Part shown: positions 31,246 to 42,862 of the stretch, one piece after another
Numbering within the stretch: position 1 is the first letter of the stretch
How the letters are laid out: every line of letters starts with the position of its first letter
Source of the DNA: Nilaparvata lugens
Lineage: Eukaryota; Arthropoda; Insecta; Hemiptera; Delphacidae
Assembly: GCF_014356525.2 (NCBI RefSeq)
Contig: NC_052518.1
Coordinates: 97,041,932 to 97,105,931, forward strand
Length of the DNA: 64,000 bases
Direction of reading: 5' to 3'
Notes under the pieces: model-generated
The model's input: the letters and a program-made list of their open reading frames with translations, nothing else
Database searches by the model: none
What the model was told of the DNA's origin: nothing
Program-made: the position numbers and the translations under genes

Positions 31246-32010
31246 ATACAGAGTGAGTCATATGTATGGGAACCCTTCAATAAGTTGGAGACTGTTGTAG
31301 ATATAATACTGTAACTTCCAGGATAAGTTATTGACCAAATACTCTACCTTTTGACGTACAACTGGATTTTAACCCCTCATAAGGGGGTGACTTAGGGGTT
31401 ATAACTCGAATATTTTAAATGTAAACACCCATTGTGTGATACATCATTTTTAAGGCATTTTTAAAACAAGAAAGATGGCATCGATGGAAATGTTCTATGA
31501 TACTTGTATTAAGAATGGCGGCTGATTGAAGTTTTAGTTTTTAAAGAAATAAAGGGTTGTAACTCAAATATTTTGAATGTAAACACCCATTGTGTGATAC
31601 ATCATTTTAAAGACCTTTTCAAAACGAGAATGATGACATCAATGAAAATGTTCTATGATAATTTTTTCCAAAATGGCGGCTGATTGATCTTTATCAATTA
31701 GGCTACATTCTTTGAAAACTAAAACTTCAATCAGCCGCCATTTTAATACAAGTATCATAGAACATTTACATCGATGCCATCTTTCTTGCTTTAAAAAGGC
31801 CTTTAAAATGATGTACCACACAATGGGTGTTCACATTTAATATATTCGAGTTACAACTCTTAAATTACCCTCTTATGAGGGGTTGAAATTCAGTTGTACG
31901 TCAAAAGGTAGAGTATTTGAGCAATAGCTTATCCTGAAAGTTACAGTTATATATCTATAACAGTCTCCAACTTATTGGAGGGTTCCCATACAAATGACTC
32001 ACTCTCTATA
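31246..32010. mobile_element. Long foldback element with ACAGAGTGAGTCATATGT ends
   Basis: The left end, ACAGAGTGAGTCATATGTAT + GGGAACCC, is matched by GGGTTCCCATACAAATGACT + CACTCT at the right, and pairing extends far inward. Words such as ACACCCATTGTGTGATACAT and AATGGCGGCTGATTGA occur twice directly in the left half and once inverted in the right. A second copy begins at 63831 and runs out of the window. Confidence 0.82.
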
Positions 32011-32043
32011 TTTTGTGTGTGTAGATGATCAAATAAAATAAAA

Positions 32044-32667
32044 GTATCGGGGACCGAGCTTCGCTCTGGAGTACAAAAGCATAGAAAGTTTATTAGAAAG
32101 AAGAAATTATAATAAAATTCATAGTTCATACAGAAATGTTCTATCTAATCACAGTAAATTGAGATTAATTCCCAGAGAAATGCATAAATTTCCCTCACAA
32201 AGACCCGGTTGCACAAAAGCCGGTTAAATTTTAATCCTGATAAATTTCACGTGAACCAAATCAGAGAAGACCATTTCAAAAAGATGGATCTACTGGAATT
32301 TATCGGGATTGAAAATAATCCGGCTTTTTTGCAACCGGCACTAAGTACCTGATTGAATGATTACAAAAGTTCAACAGCTGAGTCATAATTTTGACACAGT
32401 CCCACACACATGAACTCCCTCACTCACTTCCATCATCAACAGACGACAAAATAATTATTATCAGCTGTTTTTCCAAGGATTAATAATAATAATTATCCTT
32501 TTAATGTCCATCAGCGAGTTTTCCCAGGGATGAGACCTAGTGCAATCAAATTTTTATATTATAAACCTACTATGTTCTGAATTTCGTGAGATTCGTAAGA
32601 GCCGTTTTCGAGATCCGGTGAAATACAAACATATAAACAGAAATTGCTCGTTTAATAGTATAGGATA
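32044..32667 (-). mobile_element. Helitron-like non-autonomous element, minus-strand copy
   Basis: On the minus strand it starts TATCCTATACTATTAAACGA and ends GAGCGAAGCTCGGTCCCCGA + TACT. It carries the same nested palindromic MITE at the same relative place as the copy at 6990-7571, with matching sequence between MITE and 3' end. It lacks any ORF. Confidence 0.65.
32204..32341. mobile_element. Palindromic foldback MITE, copy 3 (nested)
   Basis: The arms CCCGGTTGCACAAAAGCCGG and CCGGCTTTTTTGCAACCGG, with inner TTAATCCTGATAAAT and ATTTATCGGGATTGAA. Nested in the Helitron-like element around it. Confidence 0.82.
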
Positions 32668-33767
32668 TTTGATAATGCTTAATATTTGTAATGTAGTATT
32701 GCCGATAGAGCCTACACTTGAAGGCTATAGGATTTGTGTATTTGTATTATTGTATATTGATTCCTTGCAGGCAGGTAACCTTCAGTTCTATTCCCCTATT
32801 TCTATCCATTCTGGTTCCGTTATACCAGCACACCCTTACCTGCATAGTGTTTCCATCCCTCTCATCACATACATCCCTTCTTTGTCTCATTGTCTACCCT
32901 CCCACTCTATTTCCTGTTTTTGGCAACTTTCACCTCCCACGAATAGCATGTATTATGCCTTCGCCTTCCATGAGGCAGTTTAGTTAGAACATTCTACCAA
33001 TGAACACGTGCCCAACTGCAACGCGACACACCACAAATTTCCTACAGCTGGCCTGCCAAATTTGTGGTTATTCGTGGTTTAATTTGTTTAAAGTTTTTTT
33101 TGGAGTCAGAAGTTACATTCCGGTCTCAGCTGTGTAGTTTAATAGTGTTACCATCTGTATATTCATACATCTACATGTAATAAAGTTAAAATTTAAAATT
33201 CGTATAGTTGCTAATCTCATTAAAGTGTTTAAAAATAAACGAAGAATTCTAAAATTGCTGAAACGTACCGGTATGAGATAGATAAGTGATAGAATAGTTA
33301 ACTGAGCGATGTAAAGAGGAGAGTGGGGGAAGTTGGGAAGAAAATAAATCCAATAATTGAGAATGTAATTCTTGAACAGTGACAGTGATAGCACAGTATA
33401 CATATTCAGCATACCTATTCTGTGGTGATAGGCCTACGTACTCTGAGCGATAATAAATTAATGATTAATCATACATCGCAGTAAGAATCTTCAAGCTGAA
33501 CCTTTTAGCAGTGGTTTCGGTAAGTTTTCAAATTCATGTTCATAGTTGTTCCAAGGTTATATCATAGAAAAATTAGATGGTAAACAAGTAAGACGAGTTA
33601 AATTTGTGGTTATATCATAGGATCAAGTTGTAAATCGAGCATTTCCCTTGAAGTTTTTATAAAATAACGATTAAGCCTTGATCAAAACTTTTTGAAAATT
33701 ACTCACTTTTGATAAAGAGATCTTTTACTGGGTAGTCATCGACAGGTTGTAATCTTAGTCAAAGTAG
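32668..33767. other. No gene supported
   Basis: Overlapping open frames at 32540-32987 lie in a pyrimidine-rich stretch without recognisable domains and begin inside the Helitron-like copy. The rest is AT-rich. Confidence 0.45.
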
Positions 33768-34364
33768 GTAGTCATTTTTCAGGAAAAAGCCCCTAAATAA
33801 TTTTTCTCGTCGGATCTATAATATAGAATTCCATTCCAAAACCTGCTTAGTCAATTTTTTCCAATTTCTGTTTTCAGGTAATATCTCATCAAAACATATG
33901 ACTTCATCATTTGCTAGTGTATTTCTTACCAAAACCTGCTTCTTAAAGCTGTAATCACCATTCAAAAATTATTTTTTTTCCAAAACCTGTCAAGTCAACT
34001 AGTCGTTTTTCCAATCCATGCTATCTTTCTGCGCATGCGCAGTTTTATTTCTACAAAAATGGTTAGATAAATTGAATAACAACTTTGAAAATAATACATA
34101 TTAATCTTCTGATGATGAATTAACTTCCAGTGAGAATTCAGTGGCACAGAGCATACAGTTTTTCCCAATTCGCCAACAAATTAGAGTTTTGCTTTAGCAG
34201 GTTTTGGAATGGAGCTCTTCATGTATGTTGGGGCGCTGAATTTTGGTGAAGCTGCCCTCTGGCGTGTCAGTAAATTTCAGATTCAAATTCAGCGCCCCGA
34301 AATACATATAAAACCGATGAGAAAAATTATTTCGGGGCTGTTTCCTGAAAAATTACCATTTAAC
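33768..34364. repeat. Inverted-repeat element with TTTTTCAGGAAAAAGCCCC arm
   Basis: CATTTTTCAGGAAAAAGCCC + CTAAATAATTTTTCTCGTCG on the left pairs with CGATGAGAAAAATTATTTCG + GGGCTGTTTCCTGAAAAAT on the right. An inner pair is TCCATTCCAAAACCTGCT / AGCAGGTTTTGGAATGGA. There is also a smaller GGGGCGCTGAATTT inverted pair near 34230-34300. Probably a MITE. Confidence 0.65.
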
Positions 34365-35130
34365 TGGACTACTGGGTAAGTGGCATTCTGAGAGCTGTTT
34401 CTTCACGTCTGTTGTTTAATGTCTATGTGGAAGGTTAGAGTAGCAATTTTGGTGTATTGTTTTGGTTAGTTGTCTAATGTGTATTGGGGTTGTAATCGAA
34501 AAGGATGTGAGATTTGAAATTGGTATGTTCATTTATTGGCCTGAACGTTTTTCCTTCGAACGTATCTAGCGTAATCGTATAACTTTTCAGTCATGATGAT
34601 TAATCATTGCATTATCATCATGCTGAGTAATCCTGTTGGCAGCTGGGACTCTTACAACTTAGCTAAACTAAGATAGATTGAGTTGATCGAGTGAATAGAA
34701 TTAAAACTTGAATCGGTTCCTAATGTAATAATTCTTTAGGGAATTAGTTATTTTTTGTTTACAATAACCAGCAGTTCATTGGTTACTCATTCGTCGTTTG
34801 TGTGGTTAGAACTGTAGCCTACTGATAGGTAGGTTAGAATTTGAATTACAGTTAAAGAATTACACTTTGAATTTCTGATTTGTTCGATAGATTGAACTAC
34901 CTCAAACTTCGAAGTTTTTTTTAGATTTTCAAATTATAAATAATTTTTAAGCCACATATCACATTGAAACAAGCTGGAAGAAAGAGTGGAATAGACGAAT
35001 GGAGTGATAGTTGACAAACCTGACATTTAAAGAAGATTCATCAGAAAAGTATTGAGACGTGAGATGTCAATAATTAAAGTTCAAGTAAATGACTATATGT
35101 GGCTTTTTATTTTGTCTTTGTTTGGTAAAA
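34365..35130. other. No gene seen
   Basis: AT-rich sequence without structure that I recognise. Confidence 0.5.
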
Positions 35131-35587
35131 ACTATACAGAGTGTTTCTGAAACAAACCGACAAACTTGGTGAGGTTTTTCCTTGCATCAAAATAAAGAAA
35201 AATTGTCTAGTAAATATGGGTCCTAAAAATGCTTTATTACTGAGATAATGGAGGAGGATTTCAGTTTTTCCTCAAATTTTCATCATTATAATTTTGTGGC
35301 TACCTTATCACCTGACAAACCCCCAACAACTCCCCCACAGGTCCCGTTATCAGTACCTCAAAATCTGGTCACCTTAACTATACTATACTTTTGACGTGAA
35401 CTATTACTGACTCAATATACACAGATTAACTTCAAACTGTTAGCATTGATTGAATGGAAAGCTGAGTAAGGAATGCTGACAAAAATTAAAATTTATTTGA
35501 ATTTGAAGATACAGTTTGAAGATAATCTCACTGTTTCACAAATCTCTTATCTTAAACTCACTGCTTGCTATTTGAGAACTTAAGAAC
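35131..35587. repeat. Possible transposon end (TACAGAGTGTTTCTGAAAC)
   Basis: TATACAGAGTGTTTCTGAAAC near 35133 resembles termini of many insect DNA transposons, but no inverse partner was found within the window. The rest is AT-rich, with a GTTAGCATTGATTGAATGG word shared with the tandem array near 8470-8880. Confidence 0.3.
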
Positions 35588-36111
35588 TATAATGAGGTCC
35601 AAGTTATAATGGCAGTGTTTGATTAGCAATGGTATTGCTATCCTTGTCTATCATTCAACAGAGCGGATAGCGCTATCTCTTTCTCGCTTTGCTCTGTTGC
35701 CAGATCGTCTGTTAACAATGTAGGATTAATAATTAATTAACAAAATATACCATCTTCATGAATTGATAGTAAACATCGATTAAAATAGATAAATAAATTA
35801 TGAAAATTCATCATAAAATTATTGAAAAATGGATAGCGCTATCTCTTTCTCGCTTTGCTCTGTTGCCAGATCGTCTGTTAACAATGTAGGATTAATAAAT
35901 TATTAACAAAATATTACATCTTAATTATGAAATTATTGGAAAAAGTAATAAAATATAATTGATTATTTCAAACGAGAATGAACAGTTAACACATCAATAA
36001 ACCTTCATCAGCTACCGTCTATAGAAGGCATTGACAAGACAGATAGATGATCGGCAACGTTGTTCTCCTATCTTTCTCCACTGTTATTATAACGTGGACC
36101 ACCTCACTATA
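35588..36111. mobile_element. MITE with TATAGTGAGGTCCACG ends, copy 1
   Basis: The left TATAATGAGGTCCAAGTTAT and right ATAACGTGGACCACCTCACT + ATA are inverted copies. The interior has AGCAATGGTATTGCTATCC, CTATCTCTTTCTCGCTTTGC and GGCAACGTTGTTCTCCTATC. A 68-bp block is duplicated inside (near 35663 and 35829). Other copies at 42863, 54921 and 60695. Confidence 0.85.
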
Positions 36112-36638
36112 GAATCTTGCATTGAATCAGATATTATTAAATACTGTATCATTAAATACTGATTTCGGTAAATTTATCAGTCTTATCAACTAAAACCTGA
36201 ATTCAATAGTCGTTGGTAGAATAATATAAAAATAAAAGAATAGGTGAGTGAGGTGTAATATTGCTAGATACCACGCCACTTGCTACAGCTTTAGTCGTGT
36301 TGCTATCACCCATCAATGAACACATAATTCAAATCTGTATTCTGGGAAAGAGCAGCTGATATTGTTGCGTTGCTATAACCAGGTAGATAGCCTTCTAGCC
36401 TAACCTCTCAACTTGGAAAGTTGTTGTAATCATGTTCCTCAATCAATCTACAAAATTATTGTCAACTTTCCAATATATTTATCATTAAAAATTCGACCAA
36501 GTCAACTTGAAAATGTGACCGGTGTGGTCACGAAACCATGGTCGTGTACCGAATAGAACTGTGTAGAATTTGACAACATATGTGTGTTTTTATTCAATTA
36601 CAGTTATCATTGCTGGAACTGAATCGAATTTCAAATAA
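36112..36638. repeat. Flank shared with the MITE copy at 42863
   Basis: GAATCTTGCATTGAATCAGA, then AAATACTGATTT and AGCCTGAATTCAA-type words follow both this MITE and the one at 42863-43266 for about 140 bases. The MITE therefore sits in a larger repeat, or both sites come from one duplicated segment. Confidence 0.6.
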
Positions 36639-36811
36639 ATTATTACTATCGTATTTCATAAAACTTTAAAGTGAAAAAATACTCACATTCTTTGATGTGG
36701 CGACGTCCGTTTCGTGCTGGTATCGCACACATTTTCGAAACGGACGTCGCCACATCAGAGAATGTGAGTATTTTTTCACTTTAAAGTTTTTTGAAATACG
36801 ATAGTAATAAT
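36639..36811. repeat. Near-perfect palindrome, ~76-bp arms, 21-bp loop
   Basis: The left arm 36639-36714 ends GGCGACGTCCGTTTCG and the right arm 36736-36811 begins CGAAACGGACGTCGCC; pairing continues through AATGTGAGTATTTTTTCACT to TACGATAGTAATAAT with few mismatches. It is probably a foldback transposon or the product of a recent inverted duplication. Confidence 0.9.
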
Positions 36812-36905
36812 AATTTTCCGGTTAAAGAGATGTCACTTCCGTGGAGTGTAGTCCGGTTAAACCGATGTCCGGTTAAAAGGTGTCCGGTTAAGAGAGAGGC
36901 TACTG
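36812..36905. mobile_element. pogo/Tigger-like transposon end
   Basis: Repeated GTCCGGTTAAA words and a terminal AGAGAGAGGCTACTGTAGTG resemble pogo-group ends (CAGTAGccTCTCTTAACCGG, read inverted). The matching other end was not found nearby. Confidence 0.4.
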
Positions 36906-37431
36906 TAGTGAAAACAAGATGGATAACCAACAACGGATAAATTATCATTCGAATATAATATTCAATCAATAAAATATGTACCTATGTCTGATATTGGAAT
37001 CTAGAAATTTTCGCAATTCTTATTATAAAAACTATTATTCTTGTCGGAAATAGCTAGTACTCTTTTTGAAACTTTTTAATACAAACACAACTGATTTCAG
37101 CACTCATGCCATTTTCAATTGACAACAATAAAAATCTGGTGTGGTACACTCACACAACTTTACTTGCTCATTGATCGATTTATAAGCCTCATTAACGAGG
37201 ATAATTTAGGGGAATAACATTATGCCGATTGGCGGCTAAATAATTAAAACTACGATTATACTATTGTTATTGTGTTCTGAGTACTTTTTCCTTTGTTTGA
37301 ATTATGAAATTTGAAGATTTTTTAAAAGTTATCAAAACAGCTGTTCTACAAATAAAATATCGACATGTGTTCTTTTGAATAAACTGCTCTACCTACCTAC
37401 CTACCTCACGCACGAGAAGGAGGTTACAAAG
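36906..37431. repeat. Dispersed repeat B copy 1, and (ACCT)n microsatellite
   Basis: 36950-37060 resembles 62213-62313 (AATATTCAATCAATAAAATATG, then TGTCTGATAT, ATAAAAACTATTATTCTTGTC). About four ACCT units lie at 37388-37405. No ORF supported. Confidence 0.5.
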
Positions 37432-37868
37432 TAAATTTCTCAGGGATGGGGTGGACCCCCTGTTAGTTTCCCAGGGAGGAGACTCATGCCAGTTAATAGA
37501 GCTGATAAATAACTATACAGGGTATGAATTTGAAAAAAATCGATCGAGTCATTTTTGAGAAAATCGTGATAGAAATTTAACAAAATTCATTCTTCTCAGG
37601 AATATTATGGAGCTCCTGCAATTTTCCCAGAAATGAGACTCATGTCAGTTGATAGGGCTTATAAATAGCTATCTAGGGTTTAAATTTGAAGAAAATCGTT
37701 AGAGCCGTTTTCGAGAAAACCGTGAAAAACATGGTTTTTTAGCCATTATCCGCCATTTTGAATTGAATTTTATTGAATTTCTTATTGTCGGATCCTCATG
37801 GTATAAGGACCTTAAGTTTAAAATTTCAAGTCGATCGGTTAATTAGGAATGGAGTTATCGTGTTCACA

Positions 37869-37910
<42 letters not shown>

Positions 37911-38055
37911 CACACACTGACCAACACCCAAAAATCATGTTTTTGGACTCAGGTGACCTTGAAACGTATAGAAAACATGGAATTAGGGTACTTTAAATTT
38001 TTTTGGAAAGCAATACTCTCCTTACCTATGGTAATAGGGCAAGGAAAGTAAAAAA
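37432..38055 (+). repeat. Dispersed insect repeat with internal ~165-bp duplication and (CA)n
   Basis: Two related units (TTCCCAGGGAGGAGACTCAT... and TTCCCAGAAATGAGACTCAT...) lead into TTCAAGTCGATCGGTTAATT, a (CA)n run at 37869-37908 and GGCAAGGAAAGTAAAAAAAT at the end. The text resembles a common hemipteran repeat, from memory. The 92-codon ORF across the CA run is an artefact. Confidence 0.55.
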
Positions 38056-39436
38056 ATTACATGAGTGCTGAAACTAGTTGTGTTTGTGTAGAAAAGTTTA
38101 ATAAGATTGCCAGTTATTTCTATAATAATTAAACAATTCAAGTAGCCGTATATAAAAATACATTATTCTTATGCGATTTCTTATCATATCAACTCGTATA
38201 GCAGATGAGCAGCCCTTGAATTCGTAATTATTTTCTATGTTGTTCTGGTGGATATCACAATTGAATAAAAACAACTTGATATCGTCCAAACTAAATTTAT
38301 TGCAATACAGAACAAGTTTCGGGTTTTGATATTAGTGATAGGTTGTTAATAATTAGTTTATTAGTTCGGCTGTTAATATAGTGAAGGATGGTCTAGCAGC
38401 ATTATAATGGTCTGCTGAATTTCTGAAACATACAAAAAAAAACAACATATTATTCTCGATGTTGGCTATTCACCATGAGCTGTTGACTGCTCTCTTGCTG
38501 TCTCTCACTCAGTCTCTCTCTCTCTCTCTTTCTCTCACACACACACAAAACCTCTCTCACTCTCCTTAAGCCAGGTTTTCATTAGTAGAGTTAGATTTTC
38601 AGACCACCAGACCACCATCGGGCCAGACCACATCAAGCGTTTTTACAGGCGACAACCCAATCAGCCAATCGGAGAGCTTCATGCCCTGCCGACTTTAAGG
38701 CTGTCGGTACACTTTTTTTAATTCAATTGGATAATCTTTTTCAATATAATTGTTAAGATCATTATAAGATTGAGAAAAAGTGGCAACTGAAATTTTTAAG
38801 TGGTCTAATAAGCGAGTTATGGGTTGTAACGTGGACCTGACTATAGAAACGCAAAATCCAGCTCAGAGACGCTAAAAATTGTAGTGCCCGACCTACAAAT
38901 GCAACATCGTTTAGCCCCCTTAGGATTGAGTGAAAATTTTCAAATATGGTGTACTTATACCCAATGAATCACTGATTCTAATGGTGTAACTAAAATTACA
39001 AGTTTCTAATCTATTCAGCTTTAATGAGTAAAAAAAGTTCAAAGTTTTTCGCATATTCAAAAACGTGACATGAAAAAGTTAGTATGCGAGGAAAACTTTC
39101 ATCTTTAGGGCAGGCAAGTTTCATGAGCGAGAAAGTTTTAGATTAAAAAGATGAATATTATTTTTTATTTGAACCTTTTTTTCTAAGATCAGCCGTTCAC
39201 CTGATACTTTCCGAAGAACAAGACAAGCGAAGCGCTCATACTGATGCCGAGATTTGTATTATGTGGTCTCTGGGCGTAACATTCGCCCCTCAGTTGGCGT
39301 TCGGTGAGCATGTTGGATCATATTAGATTAGAGTTCTTCATTTGAATAAATAAAAATATAAATCTGATTACCCTTTTCGAGTTATTTCATCACGACATGT
39401 TTCGGATACTAATGCCATTTTCAAGTGATATATATC
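38056..39436. other. No gene; repeat C copy 1, microsatellite, lone MITE end
   Basis: 38420-38560 (GAAACATACAAAAAAA, TTGACTGCTCT, then CT-rich) resembles 63003-63190. A (CT)n/(CA)n tract lies at 38500-38560. 38575-38602 is a lone end of the AAGCCTGG MITE family. 39372-39420 carries CATGTTTCGGATACTAATGC, a dispersed-repeat-like phrase. Confidence 0.5.
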
Positions 39437-40825
39437 AAAATGAAAATGAACTTTATTCTGCCTTTGAATAATACAACAGTTGAATACAATAATCGTTTCA
39501 GAATTATACTAGCAGCAATTTTTCATAGACGCTGCCAGTTTACATTCATTCTATATATAAATTCCATAATATAGAGGTAAGAGTTGCTAAATAAAATAAA
39601 TAACAATTATTATCTGCGGCCATTGCGGTACAATGATAAGAATTTTATAAGAAAAATACTGTTTACAGAGAACGAAACTTGGAGTCAAAATTTAGAGTTA
39701 AAAATTGAATGTCGAATAACAAAACTAAAACATTCAGAAGCATAGTTCAAACAGTTCAAAATACATTCTGACATGTTAAGATAAAACTTGAAGTAAACTG
39801 TCTAAATCATGTTGTTGAAACAACCAAGGTTTTATAATTTTCGTAAAATTTGTAAGGGAGGTTTTCCTCCTGCCATCATTAGGTATAATGTTATATAGTT
39901 TTGGACCTAGATAAACAAATGATTTCGCAAAAAAACTGAAGTTTATTCTAGGTAGTCGTGAGATGGAATCCTCTCTTCGTCTTTCAGAAAAGCAAGGTCT
40001 AAAAAACAAATCATAACCACTACGCAAAAAGAAAATTCTTAATACTTTAAAAGCAAATAAATGTCGAAGTGAGAAAATACCCAGTGATTGGAACAAATGA
40101 AACGAAGGCTCTCTTCTACTTTTGAAAAGTATTATCCTAATAAAATGCTTTTGTAATTTTTTAGTGGACTGAAATGTACTTCCGCTGCTCCACCCCAGCA
40201 TATAATGCCATATTCTAATTTAGAATTTATTAGAGCAAAATATACGGTGCGGAGGATTTTTGTGTTACACAGGTCTCTTAAGTGATAAAATTTACATAGG
40301 TCTCTATTAATATTTTTCTTCAAGGTGGCTATGTGGGTGTTCCATTTAGGAGATGAATTAATAAAGATTCCAAGATATTCAATGACATCTACTTGTTCTA
40401 TTGGTGGACATTGGCATGGAAAATCTACAACTATTTAAATGAAAAATTATGGGTTGAGGTAGAATTTTAGGTGTACGTAGAGAGAAATTGATGAATTTAG
40501 TTTTTTCAACATTTATTTCCAATCTATTTCTGAGATACCAGTTCTGGAGGAGCTTACAATCCTCATTTATTTTGCTGAACGAATCCTCTCATGAATTGCC
40601 CGACCTAACTAGTACTGTATCATCTGCATAGCAAAAAATTTTCCCATTCAATTTAGCATCACACAGATCATTCACAAAGATAATAAATAGTAAGGCACTG
40701 AGCACTGAGCCCTGTGGTAATCCTGTGATAACTGTTAGAAAAGGGCTATGTGTATTATTTACTTTCGTACATTGGGTTCTATCCTTTAAAAACGAACTAA
40801 ACCACAGCAACGCTACAACGTTATA
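39437..40825 (-). mobile_element. 5'-truncated, decayed LINE
   Basis: RT and C-terminal sequences on the minus strand end in AGAATAAAGTTCATTTTCAT near 39437-39460, a plausible 3' terminus. The 5' end is lost at about 40825, upstream of the GLPQGS block. Confidence 0.72.
39776..40810 (-). pseudogene. LINE reverse transcriptase and C-terminal region, several frameshifts
   Basis: Pieces in order: FSSFLKDRTQCTKVNN, ITGLPQGSVLSALLFIIFVN, YADD (40619-40630), LEINVEKTKFINFS, VIEYLGIFINSSPKWNTHI, LRTVYFALINSKLEYGIICW, and SRREPSFHLFQSLGIFSLRH to YLGPKLYNIIPND. At least two frameshifts split it (near 40580 and 40160-40200). GLPQGS and an isoleucine-rich palm resemble Jockey-type RTs. Not functional. 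Confidence 0.8.
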
Positions 40826-41041
40826 GAGAGAGAGAGTGAGTCAGCAGTGGCAAAGTTTGATTGAATATGTGTGGATTTTTTTGTGGACCAAAATGAAATG
40901 AACATGGAGAGTAGGCCTAATTGGGTAATGTTTGATGCGGTGGTGAGAGCTCTTGTGAGTTATGTATGGTGGGCATATGTGTGGATATAATCAATTTGAA
41001 GAAGTACAACGGTTACAGAGCCTTTACCCTTAGTTAGTCTA
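40826..41041. other. No gene seen
   Basis: Contains a short GAGAGAGAGAG run next to the LINE truncation point. Confidence 0.4.
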
Positions 41042-42300
41042 CTATCGTGGTTAAAACTTACACTAACACTGACGTTTATCAGACGCCTTTTTTCTGGCTT
41101 TGATTTTGACCTTTATATATTGTTTTACAATATTGGGTCGCACATAGCACCTTTTTTGACCTTTAACTTTACCTGTAAAAATACTTTAGACCATGAAAAA
41201 CACCTCTTTGTTTCTCATTTTTGATTTTACAAAATATCATTACACTTTTTTGACAAGTATTTTTTGTTCGACTACTAAGCATAGTAGTTCAAATAAAAAA
41301 GGTCAATATACATCAATTTATGAATATTCATATTTCTGGAATCCCTGCCACTGCGGCCTTCAATAAAATATTGTTTTTTCTTCTTTATTTATTCTATTAA
41401 TCAATCAATGCATTAAGTATACTTATTCCTACATACTATCATTCTTGAATATACATCAGCACAATGTATTATCTATTTTATAATCAGAATATGAATAATA
41501 CATCTACAATATAAGTGTATTATCTATTATTTACTTCTATGAGCAGATTAAGCTAATTATGTATCAAGTGGAACTCCCTACACACAGATGGATAGTCTAG
41601 TAGGGGGATTCCAAAATATGTTGTATATCGTATTTCTTATTCGTATATTATATTTTTTTGGAAATAAACTGAATTGAATTGCATTGAATTCATGAGTTCA
41701 ATTTTATGACTTCAAGGGGTTTTCATAGTAACTACATAATTTTACTATTCTTTTTTTCATTTCAAAACAACCAAAAAAACTGAATTTACATGGGCTATAA
41801 AAACTAATGTAAATACTATCGTGACGTCTCTCAGATATAATTTCTCTTTCAAGATTCTATACAACTTCAGGAGTTACTGTTACATGCTATTTCCACTTCC
41901 AAAGCCTGAAAGTTCTTCATCTCCTCCAATGATCTCACTCAGCATAATTATGCTCTACTGACTCTTCATATCGTTTGTCGACAATAGACACTCGTTGTCT
42001 CTGCCGTGAATGAGGATTAGTCCCAGAAGCTGAAGGATTCTCAATAAAAGATGAATTCGGTTGGTGATCCATTGTGCAAAACACTGTTGTAATATAATGT
42101 AACGTCAACACTATCGCACGTCTGATAGGCACACCATTCTAAATAAAAACTCACGCAAACACTATCGTGGCGTCTAATAGACGTATAGACGTATTTCTGG
42201 TCAACTGCCAGCTACTGGGCCAGACCGGTGATGGGAAGGTGGAGGAAACAATGGACACTTTTCCTGTGGCGTCTCATAGACGCTGGATAGTAGTTAGGGG
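41042..42300. repeat. Cluster of AACACTATCGTGGCGTCT direct repeats
   Basis: Related words occur near 41042-41090 (AACACTGACGTTTATCAGACG), 41809-41835 (AATACTATCGTGACGTCTC), 42103-42130 (AACACTATCGCACGTCTGAT) and 42146-42188 (AACACTATCGTGGCGTCTAA), plus GTGGCGTCTCATAGACGC near 42268. A 45-codon minus frame from MDHQPNSSFI (42074 to 41938) is not recognised. This may be one or two ends of a DNA transposon. Confidence 0.35.
41580..41700 (+). mobile_element. LINE/SINE 3' end with (TTGAA)n-like tail
   Basis: AAATAAACTGAATTGAATTGC + ATTGAATTC resembles a 3' UTR plus a pentanucleotide tail, comparable to the (TTGAC)n tail at 4471. No coding part remains. Confidence 0.4.
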
Positions 42301-42645
42301 TTTATCAAGAAATTATTTTCTACACCCAGTTATATTATGTACGTGGAAATCGTTAAGTATAATTTACACCATCATCTATTCGAGCTGCATTACAGTTATA
42401 TTATTAAAAGCCTCTCCTTGAAACCAAACAGGCCACGAAAACTTGCGCAAAAAATGTTTGAACAGAAAGTAGGATGATAGAAGATGTGGGAAGAGCAGGC
42501 AGAAAAATATAACATTGAATTGCTAATATACACAAAAGCCCATATGTCTGGTGAATGAGAAACCAGTACTATAAATGACACCCAAATTCCTAAAACACTC
42601 CACCTCTTCTAAAATTTTATTTAATAAACTGGCAGTTGCCAAAGC
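42301..42645. other. No gene seen
   Basis: AT-rich sequence; short open frames have no support. Confidence 0.4.
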
Positions 42646-42862
42646 TATAGTGAGGTCCACGTTATAATGGTAATTTATTTAGGAAAATTGAATAGAAACT
42701 AGAAGCTAGTGGCTGACAACTGGTCATTAGTTCTAACTATTACTAAACTTCAGTTGTATAATCAAGTGCTAGCTCTAGATATATACAAGTATGGGGTAGT
42801 TGGATGTTTCTGAAAAATCCTTGAGCAAATGATAGGTCTTGCAGTTGTTAATACTTGTTCTG
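42646..42862. repeat. Solo end of the TATAGTGAGG MITE and unassigned DNA
   Basis: TATAGTGAGGTCCACGTTAT at 42646 matches the MITE terminus, but the expected interior does not follow. A full copy starts about 217 bases later, so an older copy may have been disrupted. Confidence 0.55.

Noticed and set aside
37773..38051. 92-codon ORF through the (CA)n tract
   Set aside because: It owes its length to the microsatellite (repeated Thr-His) and lies inside a dispersed repeat.
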